From: MPNP01 sp965221445
Lineage (GTDB): Bacteria; Pseudomonadota; Alphaproteobacteria; Rhodobacterales; Rhodobacteraceae
Direction: 5' to 3'
NCBI GenBank assembly: GCA_965221445.1
Contig: CBDCSF010000013.1
Coordinates: 2,728,001 to 2,792,000 of the forward strand
DNA: 64,000 nt
Part shown: in pieces, positions 9,384 to 18,637 of the stretch
How positions within the stretch are numbered: position 1 is the stretch's first letter
Layout of the letters: each line of letters begins with the position of its first letter
Program-made: the position numbers and the translations under genes
Notes under the pieces: model-generated
What the model was told of the DNA's origin: nothing
The model's database searches: none
What the model saw: the letters and a program-made list of their open reading frames with translations, nothing else

Positions 9384-9692
9384 ATGCTTGATTTAATTGA
9401 AACTAGAACTGGTAAAACAAAACAGACGAAGACAACACAGATACGACATGATGATAAAGTGGCTACATTAATTCAAACAGCTTCAGAGGTATTAGGTGTA
9501 AATAAGGCTGAGTTTTTACGGCACGCAATAATTAAAGAAGCAAATCGGATTATTAAGGAAAATTCATATCATGTGCTTACACCGGAAGATGCAAAATTAT
9601 TCTTAGCTGCACTTGACAAACCACCAGCTCCGACGCCTCATGCCCTAAAGACAGCTGCTTCTTACCGACGCCGTGTAGTGTATGCTGATTGA
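9384..9692 (+). CDS. Antitoxin of GNAT-type toxin (DUF1778 / TacA family)
   Basis: A 102-residue protein with a ribbon-helix-helix-like N-terminal half (TTQIRHDDKVATLIQTASEVLGVNKAEFLRHAIIKEA is the segment, residues about 19-53) and a disordered, Pro-rich C-terminal tail around LTPEDAKLFLAALDKPPAP. That tail matches the DUF1778 antitoxins, whose C-terminus wraps the acetyltransferase toxin. It has a Shine-Dalgarno (AGAGGTAG) and overlaps the toxin gene by 11 bases. The perfect palindrome in its promoter fits autoregulation. The N-terminal 18 residues are somewhat longer than the minimal antitoxin. Confidence 0.85.
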   Translation: MLDLIETRTGKTKQTKTTQIRHDDKVATLIQTASEVLGVNKAEFLRHAIIKEANRIIKENSYHVLTPEDAKLFLAALDKPPAPTPHALKTAASYRRRVVYAD

Positions 9693-10218
9693 TGATGCGA
9701 AAGTAAGAATTGAGAGTTGGGATCCTAATCTACATAATCATTCTGGGTTTGACTGCGGAGTTAAAAGACTAAATAATTTTCTGAAGAATTCCGCTAAAAA
9801 TCAACAGAGTAATCATCTGACCCGTATCTATGTCGCTGTTGAGCCAAATAAAACTAGTGTCTTGGGATATAGTGCAATCAATGTGGGTAAAGTAAATGTA
9901 GACGAGTTGCCAAACAAACCAAGAAGTTCACCAGTACACGAAGAAATACCAGTGTTGTTTTTGGGTCAAATCGCTGTTGATAGGGAGATACAAGGACGTG
10001 GGATAGGAAGTTTGCTAATGCAGCATGTATTCCAGAAAGTTATTGTAGTTTCCAATGTAGCAGGCTGTAACGCTGTTTTGCTTGATGTTATGTCGGATGG
10101 GGGTTCTGACTCGTTTTCACGACGACTGGATTGGTACAAAAAGTTTGGATTTGAATCCTTTCAAAGTAAAAAGTCCCGAATGTTTTTGCCACTTAAGCAG
10201 ATAAAAATAAGCCAATAA
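9682..10218 (+). CDS. GNAT-family acetyltransferase toxin (TacT-like)
   Basis: A 178-residue GCN5-type acetyltransferase. The acetyl-CoA pyrophosphate loop is visible as VDREIQGRGIGSLLM (Gln104-Gly109). The conserved C-terminal Tyr lies in LDWYKKFGF, and the N-terminal block FDCGVKRLNNFLKNSAKN matches the TacT/AtaT group that acetylates the amino group of charged tRNAs and stops translation. Its ATG lies inside the end of the DUF1778 antitoxin gene, the standard antitoxin-first order. All key residues look intact, so the module is probably active. Identification rests on family motifs; the tRNA targeted cannot be inferred. Confidence 0.85.
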   Translation: MLIDDAKVRIESWDPNLHNHSGFDCGVKRLNNFLKNSAKNQQSNHLTRIYVAVEPNKTSVLGYSAINVGKVNVDELPNKPRSSPVHEEIPVLFLGQIAVDREIQGRGIGSLLMQHVFQKVIVVSNVAGCNAVLLDVMSDGGSDSFSRRLDWYKKFGFESFQSKKSRMFLPLKQIKISQ

Positions 10219-10361
10219 AATGATCTATTTTCTGGTCCCTGAATTTAGAAATATATTTTCAGTCTTAATTATTGATTAATTTGTCCTCAGTGGAAGAATA
10301 AACATCTGCAAGGGCCTACTGGGATTGCCGAACTTACCAAAATCCGTAGTCAAGTGAAAAT

Positions 10362-11327
10362 TCAAATATAATTTCCTAAAACCTCAGGGTTAACTACCAA
10401 AGAAGGGTCTAGGCATCCATCAATTGCATTTAAGGCGTTATTTACTGTCATTATCCCCATGGCCATTAGGGTATCATCAGTAAGGGCTGATGAATGAGGG
10501 CTAACAATAACCCTGTCATGTGACAAAATCGGATTAGCTGAAGAAACAGGTTCTTCTTCAAAAACATCCAAACCAACCCCATGCAATTTACCCGATAAAA
10601 GGGCTTCATGAAGTGCCATTTCGTCAATAATACCACCTCGGCTAGTGTTAACCAGAATAGCAGTGTCTTTTAAGAGTGCTAGTTCATTCTTTCCGATCAG
10701 GTATTTGGTTTCAGGGGTTAAGGGTAAATGCAGAGAAACCACATCTGCCACTTCCAATCCTTTTTCAATGGAGTCAAAGTTGGTAAATACATCATCCTTT
10801 TGTGATAGGTATGGATCATAAACCAATATATCCATCCCAAGTGCTTGGGCTCTCTTCGCTACTTCCCTACCGATTTTGCCAAAACCAACAATTAATAGCT
10901 TCTTGCCGTTTAACTCTATTGGACGATATTTGTTTCTAATACCGAAATTACCTGCTTTAACTCCTTGGTTGTAAATCATTCCAAGTTTAGCAACTGCCAT
11001 AATAAGGTAAATTGTTTGCTCGGAAACGGCAATTGAATTAACTGAACCTACCAACGCCAATGGGATCTTCAAACGGGTACATTCTTTAAGCGGTACATTG
11101 TCATAACCAACTCCATGTCGGGAGACCACCTTGAGCTTTTCAGCCTTTTGCAATGCCTTTTCTGTCAAGTGGGAAACCCTGATTGTCAGGGCATCGGCAT
11201 CACCAATATGTGCCAGAATATTTTCTTCTGATACGTCTGTAACCAGTTGGTATACAACATCGGTCCTGTCATCAAGAAGTTTCATTGCCTCTGGATGCAG
11301 AGACTCAATTATTAATATTTTGTACAT
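10362..11327 (-). CDS. D-isomer 2-hydroxyacid dehydrogenase (phosphoglycerate dehydrogenase-like)
   Basis: About 321 residues from the ATG at 11327, which follows a GGGG run; an in-frame TTG at 11345 would add six residues. It has the Rossmann NAD site LLIVGFGKIGREVAKRAQALG, the D-2-hydroxyacid signature DVVSLHLPLTPETKYLIG and NTSRGGIIDEMAL, and a catalytic region ending VSPHSSALT with the active-site His. It oxidises or reduces a D-2-hydroxy acid with NAD. There is no C-terminal ACT domain, so it is a short-form enzyme and not necessarily serine-biosynthetic. The gene is divergent from an oxidoreductase at 11638. The substrate is unknown. Confidence 0.85.
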   Translation of the reverse strand: MYKILIIESLHPEAMKLLDDRTDVVYQLVTDVSEENILAHIGDADALTIRVSHLTEKALQKAEKLKVVSRHGVGYDNVPLKECTRLKIPLALVGSVNSIAVSEQTIYLIMAVAKLGMIYNQGVKAGNFGIRNKYRPIELNGKKLLIVGFGKIGREVAKRAQALGMDILVYDPYLSQKDDVFTNFDSIEKGLEVADVVSLHLPLTPETKYLIGKNELALLKDTAILVNTSRGGIIDEMALHEALLSGKLHGVGLDVFEEEPVSSANPILSHDRVIVSPHSSALTDDTLMAMGIMTVNNALNAIDGCLDPSLVVNPEVLGNYI

Positions 11328-11637
11328 TTTGATTTTCCCCAACAATTTAGGTGAGATCAGTTATTACTTAAAAATTTCAATCCACCATCGGATTTAATCA
11401 ATTTAAACCTATTTACCAGATTAGTTGTTGGGGGATAAACCGGTTATTTGTTAATAACCTACTTCCCAAGGTCTTTAAACGCAGAATGTCAGTTACTCTT
11501 ACTATTACAGACTTTGCAAAGAAGCAATTACCATATAAATGAAGGAGAATTAGAGACTGACCATAAATCATCATGGGTAAGGTAATAACATCAATAATGT
11601 GGTCGGGTTTCAGGTATAAAGCGAATAGGGGAACATA

Positions 11638-12789
11638 ATGAAGAAAATAAAGTGGGGAATTGTCGGGGGAGGTGAAGGTAGCCAAATTGGGTTTGCCCAC
11701 AGGGCAGGTGTGGCAGTTGAAGAAAAATTCGATTTTGTTGCAAGTGCTTTGGATATTGATCCTGTAAAGGCAAAGGAGTTTGGAATTCGTCTTGGTGTTT
11801 CGCCCGATCGCGCCTATACCAACTGGCAGGAAATGCTTCAGGTAGAAAGGGAAAGGACAGACAGGGTCGAACTTGTTACGGTTGCTACTCCTAACAATAC
11901 CCACTTTGAAATTTGTAAATCCTTTATGGAAGCTGGCATAGACGTTTTCTGTGAGAAACCCCTTACGATTACTGTTGAGGAATCACGAGAACTTGTCAAG
12001 TTGGGAAAAGACCTGGGACGTGTATGCGGGGTCAATTTTGGCTATTCTGGTTATCCAATGATCAGACAGATGAGAGAAATGGTTCTAAGAGGTGATATAG
12101 GTAAAACCAGAGTTGTTTTTACACAATTCGCAGGTGGTTTTATGGCAGAATCAAATTGGGAAAATGATCCGAGGATTGGATGGCGTTTTGACCCGAAGAA
12201 AGCGGGTATATCTGCAGTAACCCTTGATTTGGGTAGCCATGCTATGCATCTGGCATGTTTTGTAACTGATCAAAAGGTGAAAAAGGTTTCATCAGACTTT
12301 GCGGTTGGGGTACCAGGAAGAGAGTTGGAGGATGATTCACTCACAGCTTTCAGATTACAGGATGGAACCATTGGGAGGCAATGGGTAAGCGGTCTTGCCT
12401 ATGGAAGAATTCATGGGCTATCCATTCAGGTGTTCGGTGAACTTGGGGGGCTGAGATGGCAACAGGAACAACCCAACCAACTTTATTGGACAAAGGGCAG
12501 GGAGGCAACAAAAATTTTGGAAAGAGGTGCTCCCTATCTCTATGATGAGGCTAATCGGGCTGGTAGAGTGACCATCGGACACCCTGAAGGTATGCCACTC
12601 GCATTTTCTACCCTTTACAAGGACCTTGCTGAAGTTATCAATTGCCGAAAAGAGGGCAAAACACCTGAACCCTCAGCTCTGACCTACCCTAAATTTGAAG
12701 ATGGATTACACATGGTTGAGGTAGTGTTTTCCCAAGTCAAATCATCCAAGGATGGGGGTAGATGGACAGATGTTCCAGACGTAGGATAA
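11638..12789 (+). CDS. Gfo/Idh/MocA family oxidoreductase
   Basis: A 383-residue NAD(P)-dependent sugar dehydrogenase-type protein. The N-terminal Rossmann domain begins KIKWGIVGGGEGSQIGFAHR, and the family hallmark appears as DVFCEKPLTITVEE with the EKP Lys. The C-terminal alpha/beta domain has the GSHAMHLACFV stretch with a candidate catalytic His. The starting GGGEGSQIG motif is typical of the subgroup resembling Gfo-like dehydrogenases annotated near inositol or glucoside catabolism. RBS AGGGGAAC precedes the ATG. It is divergent from the D-2-hydroxyacid dehydrogenase, and both may act on the same hydroxylated substrate. Exact substrate not predictable. Confidence 0.87.
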   Translation: MKKIKWGIVGGGEGSQIGFAHRAGVAVEEKFDFVASALDIDPVKAKEFGIRLGVSPDRAYTNWQEMLQVERERTDRVELVTVATPNNTHFEICKSFMEAGIDVFCEKPLTITVEESRELVKLGKDLGRVCGVNFGYSGYPMIRQMREMVLRGDIGKTRVVFTQFAGGFMAESNWENDPRIGWRFDPKKAGISAVTLDLGSHAMHLACFVTDQKVKKVSSDFAVGVPGRELEDDSLTAFRLQDGTIGRQWVSGLAYGRIHGLSIQVFGELGGLRWQQEQPNQLYWTKGREATKILERGAPYLYDEANRAGRVTIGHPEGMPLAFSTLYKDLAEVINCRKEGKTPEPSALTYPKFEDGLHMVEVVFSQVKSSKDGGRWTDVPDVG

Positions 12790-13174
12790 TTAAATGAAAT
12801 TTACTTTTTCAATTCTAACTCAATGTTCAGAAACTTAAGCTCGTTTCACTAATGTAACCTGAAATATGATTTTGAATGATGCTTCCAATCTAAATCAAGC
12901 AAACTTTCCAAAATTTTAAATTCCTTTAAAACCCCATTACATTCATTTCCAGGATTGATGAGATAAGTTATAAACTATAGGGCACCTCTATTTTAACGAT
13001 TTTCAGAGATTCCCCCTGATCTTTAAGCAACAATTTTTAAACGTTCTATCTCCAAAATGAAGTGTTTTTCATAAATCTTTACTCAATCCGGTCTCCTTTG
13101 AGCCAAAGTCACCTCTAAATCACCCCCTTACACACACCTCCCCCTTCTTTTGGATACTCCCAACATAAGTCGCC

Positions 13175-14413
13175 CTACACAGCACCAACGTCCCTCTCCA
13201 GATAACTGAAACGCCTCAGATTGTAACACAGATTGACCAACCCAATCCAAACCCGCGCACATAACCAATACAGCGCATATAACCACCCTTCAGATCATTC
13301 CGAATAGACCCAAAGACGTGTTCAACCCGACATCGAACGCGGGAATAGCTACAATTCAATGAACGCTGGTGATCACTCAACGGTGTTCCTCTTTTCGCTT
13401 TGTGATTGATACGGGGATACAAGCCCATTCCAATCACATGCGTAATACTGTCCTGCGAACGATAGGTACTGTCGGCCCAAACACGACGGTCACCCTCTGG
13501 ACGCACCCCCAACAACGCCTCAAACGAGACTGTGAAAGTATTCAAACGAATTCTTCAAAAGGTCATTTGTACACCAAGAAAATGCGCCTTTGGGCTGTTT
13601 TTTGCAAACGAAAGTCCCAAAAACAACAAATAGATGTCTCGGAAGGACACCTTAGCTAGGCAAATAACAGTTAAAAGTGACTTCCTGCCTTAGGCACCAG
13701 AATACTTTCACAGTCTCAAACACCTGGCTGTCATGGACACTCGCCGGTGTCACATCCCAATTGATGATCAACTTCGTCCCCTGGTCAACCGCGATATGGT
13801 TCTTGTATCCAAAACGACTGACACCATTCTTCTTGACCCACCGCCCATCACAATCCTTCTGACGCAATTTGTTCGGAGTGTCGGCCCACTCCGGTGGAAC
13901 CTCACCGGCCTTGACCTTAGCATTATCCTCACGAGTATTACGGGGACGGGGAACATCATTCAGCGATGAATCAGCGATCTGTCCCCCAGTGTTCAACCCA
14001 TAGCCCCGGTTATCTATCTGGTTCAAAAAAAGATCAAACAACCGGTCAATACTATCCGCCTTCTCAAGCATGTCACGATACGTCCAGATCGTCTTCTGGT
14101 CCGGGACACGATTCCTTTCAACAAGGCCGGCAAAATACTGAAAGGAAAACCGTTCCAGAAGCTCGTGTTGCAAATCACGATCACTCAGGGAATTCATGAC
14201 CCCCAACAGAATACAGCGAAAGATGACGAGATAATCCCAAGACCGGCGTCCACGACCTTCCGTGCGAGGAGGTCTAAACATCTCTTCAAGCAGGGGCCGG
14301 AGGAGCTCCCAGTCACCTTGCTTCTGGATCAGCTCCAGATCGTTGAATTCGCAGAGGGCCCGCAGATGTTCATCATCTTCAAGTAGGGGGCGGTTGGGCA
14401 TTGAGATCCTCAT
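13175..14413 (-). pseudogene. IS5-family transposase, disrupted (copy 1)
   Basis: The first half (from ATG 14413, or 14401 to match copy 2) reads MPNRPLLEDDEHLRAL through VTPASVHDSQVFE and is then interrupted by the MITE at 13526-13717. The second half resumes as ALLGVRPEGDRRVWADSTYRSQ and RVEHVFGSIRNDLKGG. The three DDE residues are recognisable: Asp in QIADSSL, Asp in WADSTYRS, Glu in RVEHVFGS. Near the C-terminus a short deletion relative to copy 2 shifts the frame, so GLGWSICVTI is read instead of the RVWIGLVNLCYNLRRF frame, which ends at 13175. Two independent lesions make it inactive. Confidence 0.85.
13526..13717. mobile_element. 192-bp MITE with perfect 18-bp terminal inverted repeats
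   Basis: It begins GAGACTGTGAAAGTATTC (13526-13543) and ends with its exact reverse complement (13700-13717). It is flanked by a 4-base duplication AAAC (13522-13525 and 13718-13721). The empty site is visible in IS copy 2, where the transposase frame is uninterrupted at the same place. There is no coding capacity. The same ends recur at 46281, 46455, 47257, 48036 and 48218, including on an element with an IS1182-like transposase fragment, which is probably the family that moves it. Confidence 0.85.
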
Positions 14414-14666
14414 GGTTTACAGTGAAAGTGTAATTCTTTATTGTTGGACAACAGTGAATCACATCCGAAACAATAAAACCAGAGGAGGAAGGGTGATTTT
14501 GAAAAAATATCCAAAATTATTTAATAGACGTGCCCTTAAGCAACTTCAACTTAAAGTTGTAAAATTTTAGTGAGTTCTAATTTGCATTTTTTTGTATTTA
14601 CACAAATTTATCAAGAGAATTCCAATCGGGATTAATTTGTATATCTCAATCACCAAATAGGTTTGT

Positions 14667-17648
14667 TTGAATTTAACTATGAATGATGTGAATAATTCTA
14701 CCAAAAGTTATTGTGGAAATATCACCGAAGAAGAGTTTAACTTAGCACTGAAGGAATCTCTAAGGTGTACCAAAGCCCACTGGCGCTCGGACAATGGTAA
14801 GATTCTTGTTGAACGTACACGGTTAATTTCTGGTCTAGATAATGCAGGTAAGCGTATAGACATTTTGATTAATGATCCTCACTCGCCACCTACTGCAATT
14901 GAATGTTCTTTCAATAAATCTGATGCAGATAAAGACGCAATCAACCGACTAGGAGTACATATAAAGCAAGGATACCGTAAAATCAAAACATCCATTTCTG
15001 TTTACATCCCGGAATCATTTAGGGAAAGAGATTATTCATTAGCACTTACCGATTTAAATCATGGAAAAAGTATTTATTTTGCACTGCACCAACTCATTGA
15101 TGACCAATCCCAAACCCGACGTTGGCCATCCAGAGGGTTCATTGAAGGTGGAGTAAAAGAATTAGCAGAATTGGTGTCTGCCACCTCATTACCAAAAGAG
15201 GACATAGAACAAGTTGCCAATGAAGTTGCTACTCTGGTAGACGACGCAGCAAATATCCTAAATGCTTTACCAACAATAACTAAGGAGGAAATTACCAATC
15301 ATATTTTTCAGAGATCTTTCATGAAAGGTCTTAAGACAACCATGGTTCTTTGGCTAAATGCATTACTGACACAGCAACGGCTACACAGCCAAAATGTTAC
15401 AAACATACCCCCACTGGATTTCACCCAAAAATTACAACCTTTACATACCGATTTTTTCAGGATATGGCAGAAAATCCAAAACAAAAATTGGCGATCAATT
15501 TTTGATCCAGCATCAGAAATTCTTAAAATTTCGGGAAACTCTGATCCCTCCTCTACAGGTAGAGCATTGGGTAAATTAATACAAAGTGTCCAAAAAATAG
15601 AAATGGCAGGGTTGGGGTTGCATATTAATGTAGGTGCTGAGCTTTTCCCAAAGTTAAGTGAGGATCGTAAGCAGGCGGCAGCCTTCTATACACAAGCTGC
15701 AACCGCAGAATTATTGGCAGCTCTTACAGTTAGACCTAAAGATTTTCCAGAGTACGTATGGAGGAGTGAAAATCTATTTGAAAACAAAATTATTGCTGAT
15801 TTAGCTTGTGGAACAGGAACTCTTCTTAGGGCAGGTTATAAGCGTGTCACGGAAATTCATGAAGCCTGTGGTGGAACAAATGAAAGTTTGGCGAAACTAC
15901 ATCAGAATGCTATGGTAAGTGGGTTGGTTGGTACTGATGTTAGCCCGATCGCTGCACACCTTACATCCTCTTCTTTGGCTGCTATAGGCAAGGGAAAACC
16001 TTATGGAGAAACCAGGATTGGATGGGTAAATGTTGGGGGACCATATAATACCACTGGCTCACTTGAGTTTTTAAAAAAACCAAAACTAAAGGATTTGTTT
16101 CAAATTGAAGTGGCCGGTCGTTCTACAGGTAGTGATGAGACTACAAATAGCTTTGTTTCCATTGATGATCATTCAGTAGATTGGGTATTAATGAATCCTC
16201 CTTATTCAAGAACTAGAGGAGGGCAAAGTGCATTTGATATTGCAGGTCTTTCAAAAGCCGAACGGAGAGGATGTCAGGAAAGATGGGGGACTTTAATTCA
16301 GGATGTTCCAGCTATTAAAAATGCTGGTATGGCTGCATCATTCCTTGTTCTTGCTCGTAATAAAATAAAACCAGGCGGGCGTATTGGGTTTGTATTACCC
16401 TTAACAGCAGCTTTTGCCGATAGTTGGACAAAAACTAGAAGGATGATTGAGCAGGAATTTGAAGAAATTACTGTAATTGTGGTTGCTTCTGGACAGGCTT
16501 TGGGAAAGGATGCACTATCTGCCGATACAGGAATGGAAGAAATGTTACTGGTTGCAACCAAACGGCAGAATCCTGAACAGCAAAAAAAGAATTTTATTGT
16601 GAATTGTGTAACTCTTAAAACTCCAATTACACGGCTGGGCGAGGCAGGTATAATTGCACGCGAAATTTCATATTGTTTAGAAAGGATGAATAGCGATGTA
16701 CAATTATATCCCATAACCGTTGGAGAAAGTGAGGTTGGACAGCTATGCCGCTTTATTTCAGAAGGTAATGGAAGCCCTTGGGAACCATCTGGTGTAGTAA
16801 ACTTAGGATTGGCCCTTTCCGCAGCGAAAATAGCAAGAGGAAATATAGAGTATCAAAATGAATTGTTAGATTTTAATTTAGGTATGACAACCATTGGAGA
16901 GATGTTTGAGATTGGACCAACGCATGATTTAATTGGTTCCCCAAAAGGAGGAGATGGAAGGGGTGCATTTAAATTTTTTCCAAACGAGAATTCAAATGAT
17001 ACTTTTGGTTGGGATATGTCACTTTGGAGTGCTGATGGAGAAAAACAGCACTCTATAGTTGTTTTACCTACACATAAAGGAGTTCCAAATCCGGGAGGAG
17101 ATGTTGAAGGTATGAGGATGAAACAAGGAAAACTATTTTACGCACGAAATTTGCGATGGACATCACAAGCATTACTTGCAGCTTCAACAGAAAACTTCAC
17201 AATGGGAGGCAGAGCTTGGACGGTATTAATTCATCATGATCCACGTATTTGTAAATGTTTTGCCCTTTGGGCGAATTCAATCTTTGGTTTATTGATTCAC
17301 TGGACCAGAGGACAAAGAACACAAAGTGGAAGAGCTACAACCCAAGTTGGGGCAATAAAAAGCATGCCTTGTCCAAGGTTATTCGTTCTTGAGGACACGG
17401 AATTAAATTATGCAGCTGCAAAATTTGATGAATTTAGTTCTAGAAAATTATTACCTGCCTGTCAGGCACATGCAGACAATACGAGGAAAGAAATAGATAC
17501 TATAGTCACTGAAATTTTACAACTCCCTAAGATTACTTCTAAGCTTATGGAACATCTTAGAATTACTTGGTGTCGAGAACCTTCTGTACATGGGTGGAAT
17601 AAGGACGCACTTGTAAAATTGCGATCAATTAGTGGAAGTACTAATTGA
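14667..17648 (+). CDS. Large N6-adenine DNA methylase with nuclease-like N-terminus (restriction-modification type)
   Basis: A 993-residue protein. The methyltransferase core has motif X-like FYTQAATAELLAAL, motif I IADLACGTGTLLRAGY (residues about 375-390) and the catalytic motif IV NPPY at about 509-512, so it should methylate adenine N6 using S-adenosylmethionine. The first 110 residues contain KRIDILI (Asp65) and PTAIECSF (Glu79), spaced like a PD-(D/E)XK nuclease site, but with Cys-Ser after the Glu in place of the usual x-Lys. The C-terminal third (from about 680) may recognise the target. It could be a type IIG-like enzyme, or a methylase acting with the downstream gene in host defence. 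It is cargo of an IS-bracketed island. The specificity and partner are not inferable. Confidence 0.75.
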   Translation: MNLTMNDVNNSTKSYCGNITEEEFNLALKESLRCTKAHWRSDNGKILVERTRLISGLDNAGKRIDILINDPHSPPTAIECSFNKSDADKDAINRLGVHIKQGYRKIKTSISVYIPESFRERDYSLALTDLNHGKSIYFALHQLIDDQSQTRRWPSRGFIEGGVKELAELVSATSLPKEDIEQVANEVATLVDDAANILNALPTITKEEITNHIFQRSFMKGLKTTMVLWLNALLTQQRLHSQNVTNIPPLDFTQKLQPLHTDFFRIWQKIQNKNWRSIFDPASEILKISGNSDPSSTGRALGKLIQSVQKIEMAGLGLHINVGAELFPKLSEDRKQAAAFYTQAATAELLAALTVRPKDFPEYVWRSENLFENKIIADLACGTGTLLRAGYKRVTEIHEACGGTNESLAKLHQNAMVSGLVGTDVSPIAAHLTSSSLAAIGKGKPYGETRIGWVNVGGPYNTTGSLEFLKKPKLKDLFQIEVAGRSTGSDETTNSFVSIDDHSVDWVLMNPPYSRTRGGQSAFDIAGLSKAERRGCQERWGTLIQDVPAIKNAGMAASFLVLARNKIKPGGRIGFVLPLTAAFADSWTKTRRMIEQEFEEITVIVVASGQALGKDALSADTGMEEMLLVATKRQNPEQQKKNFIVNCVTLKTPITRLGEAGIIAREISYCLERMNSDVQLYPITVGESEVGQLCRFISEGNGSPWEPSGVVNLGLALSAAKIARGNIEYQNELLDFNLGMTTIGEMFEIGPTHDLIGSPKGGDGRGAFKFFPNENSNDTFGWDMSLWSADGEKQHSIVVLPTHKGVPNPGGDVEGMRMKQGKLFYARNLRWTSQALLAASTENFTMGGRAWTVLIHHDPRICKCFALWANSIFGLLIHWTRGQRTQSGRATTQVGAIKSMPCPRLFVLEDTELNYAAAKFDEFSSRKLLPACQAHADNTRKEIDTIVTEILQLPKITSKLMEHLRITWCREPSVHGWNKDALVKLRSISGSTN

Positions 17649-17980
17649 GACATAAAATCCCAATTTATTATAGACCTTCTTCAGTCAAGATTTTACCTCG
17701 CTTGATGTTACCATATTCCATGTGATAAATGCATTATCAATAGTGGAAACCAACCTAAAGATTGATTATGAGTAAGTTTTTATTGGAAATAGAGGTGTCC
17801 AGATTAAACCAAATCAACTTTTGATACTAAATCCTTGGTTATTCAGAAGTTGGTTTGGTATTAGTTGGCAAAACCCACTCATTAAATGCCGTAAAAAGTT
17901 GGTTGTTGAGGATATCACCGATCAGTACCCCTACCTAAGTCTTAAATGCCATAGTTAGCGCTAGATCAGGGTATTAAAAC
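17649..17980. other. 332-base spacer between the two cargo genes
   Basis: AT-rich and non-coding as far as I can see. There is no convincing promoter, terminator or repeat. It separates the methylase stop from the next cargo ATG, so the two genes are not tightly coupled. Confidence 0.5.
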
Positions 17981-18637
17981 ATGGCAAGGATGATAAATTG
18001 CGACGAAAAATGTACTGAAAAATGGCTGGTGGAACAAGGTTATGTGACAATTAGACAAAGAAACGATCCACCGGACTTCGTTGTGAATAATTCTTGTGCT
18101 GTAGAGATTGTTCGTCTTAGTCGAAAAATCCACTTTGCTGGTAGGCACAACTCTACTAGCCCCAAAACAGATTTTGTTTCTGAAGAGGAAAAAAGGATAC
18201 CACTCACAGATACTATAAATGGGGTGTTAAATGAAATTAACGAGAAGTATGCATCTTCCGTGAATCGCTGTTGGATTGTAGACGTTGAATATGATCTTTC
18301 AGATACCCAATGGTTCATGCACTGCGAAAAGCACATTGTAAAAAAGGAGATTTCTAGGGCCTTGATGCTTCTCTTGCAGCCAAATGGAGATAGTGTTTTT
18401 GATGAGCATTCTAGGCATCTAGGTATAGATACAGGTAAGTTAAGAGAAATCAAGGATTTCAGAAACGAACAACAAAAGTGTATTTATTTGACGTGTGGTC
18501 TCTTTTTGACCCTTACAGAACTAAAGTATAACCAATGGGATATATTCATTTTACAAAACATATCACCAGATAGTGGTCATGTACCTACAGATGAACTAAA
18601 AAAACATTCAATATGTTCTAAAGGGCACCTCTATTAA
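17981..18637 (+). CDS. Nuclease-like hypothetical protein whose 3' end lies in the IS
   Basis: A 218-residue frame I cannot name. Residues about 20-48 read GYVTIRQRNDPPDFVV, then AVEIVRLSRK: a PPDF...AVEIVRL arrangement with Asp32 and Glu42, as in PD-(D/E)XK nuclease-like proteins, although Arg stands where Lys is usual. The last codons and the stop (from 18623) come from the terminal repeat of IS copy 2, so the native end was replaced. Rejoining the flank across the IS would give a stop within one or two codons, so little may be missing. It follows the methylase on the same strand, so it could be the restriction partner. The start is ATG at 17981 without a strong RBS. Confidence 0.5.
   Translation: MARMINCDEKCTEKWLVEQGYVTIRQRNDPPDFVVNNSCAVEIVRLSRKIHFAGRHNSTSPKTDFVSEEEKRIPLTDTINGVLNEINEKYASSVNRCWIVDVEYDLSDTQWFMHCEKHIVKKEISRALMLLLQPNGDSVFDEHSRHLGIDTGKLREIKDFRNEQQKCIYLTCGLFLTLTELKYNQWDIFILQNISPDSGHVPTDELKKHSICSKGHLY

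Larger units (their letters stand above)
12980..14535 (-). mobile_element. IS5-like insertion sequence, copy 1 (interrupted by a MITE)
   Basis: The ends are imperfect terminal repeats, GGGCACCTCTATT at 12980 and the complement of GGGCACGTCTATT ending at 14535. The internal sequence closely matches the copy at 18623-19985 along its length. Without the 192-bp MITE and its 4-base duplication, it is about 1360 bp, the same as copy 2 (1363 bp). The transposase reads on the minus strand and is broken. Confidence 0.85.

Noticed and set aside
11413..11904. 163-codon minus-strand frame facing the oxidoreductase gene
   Set aside because: It overlaps the start of a convincing Gfo/Idh/MocA gene and has no family features; most likely a shadow frame.
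13216..13545. Separate small gene starting MNTFTVS
   Set aside because: It is the C-terminal half of the broken IS5-family transposase, opened by the MITE end.
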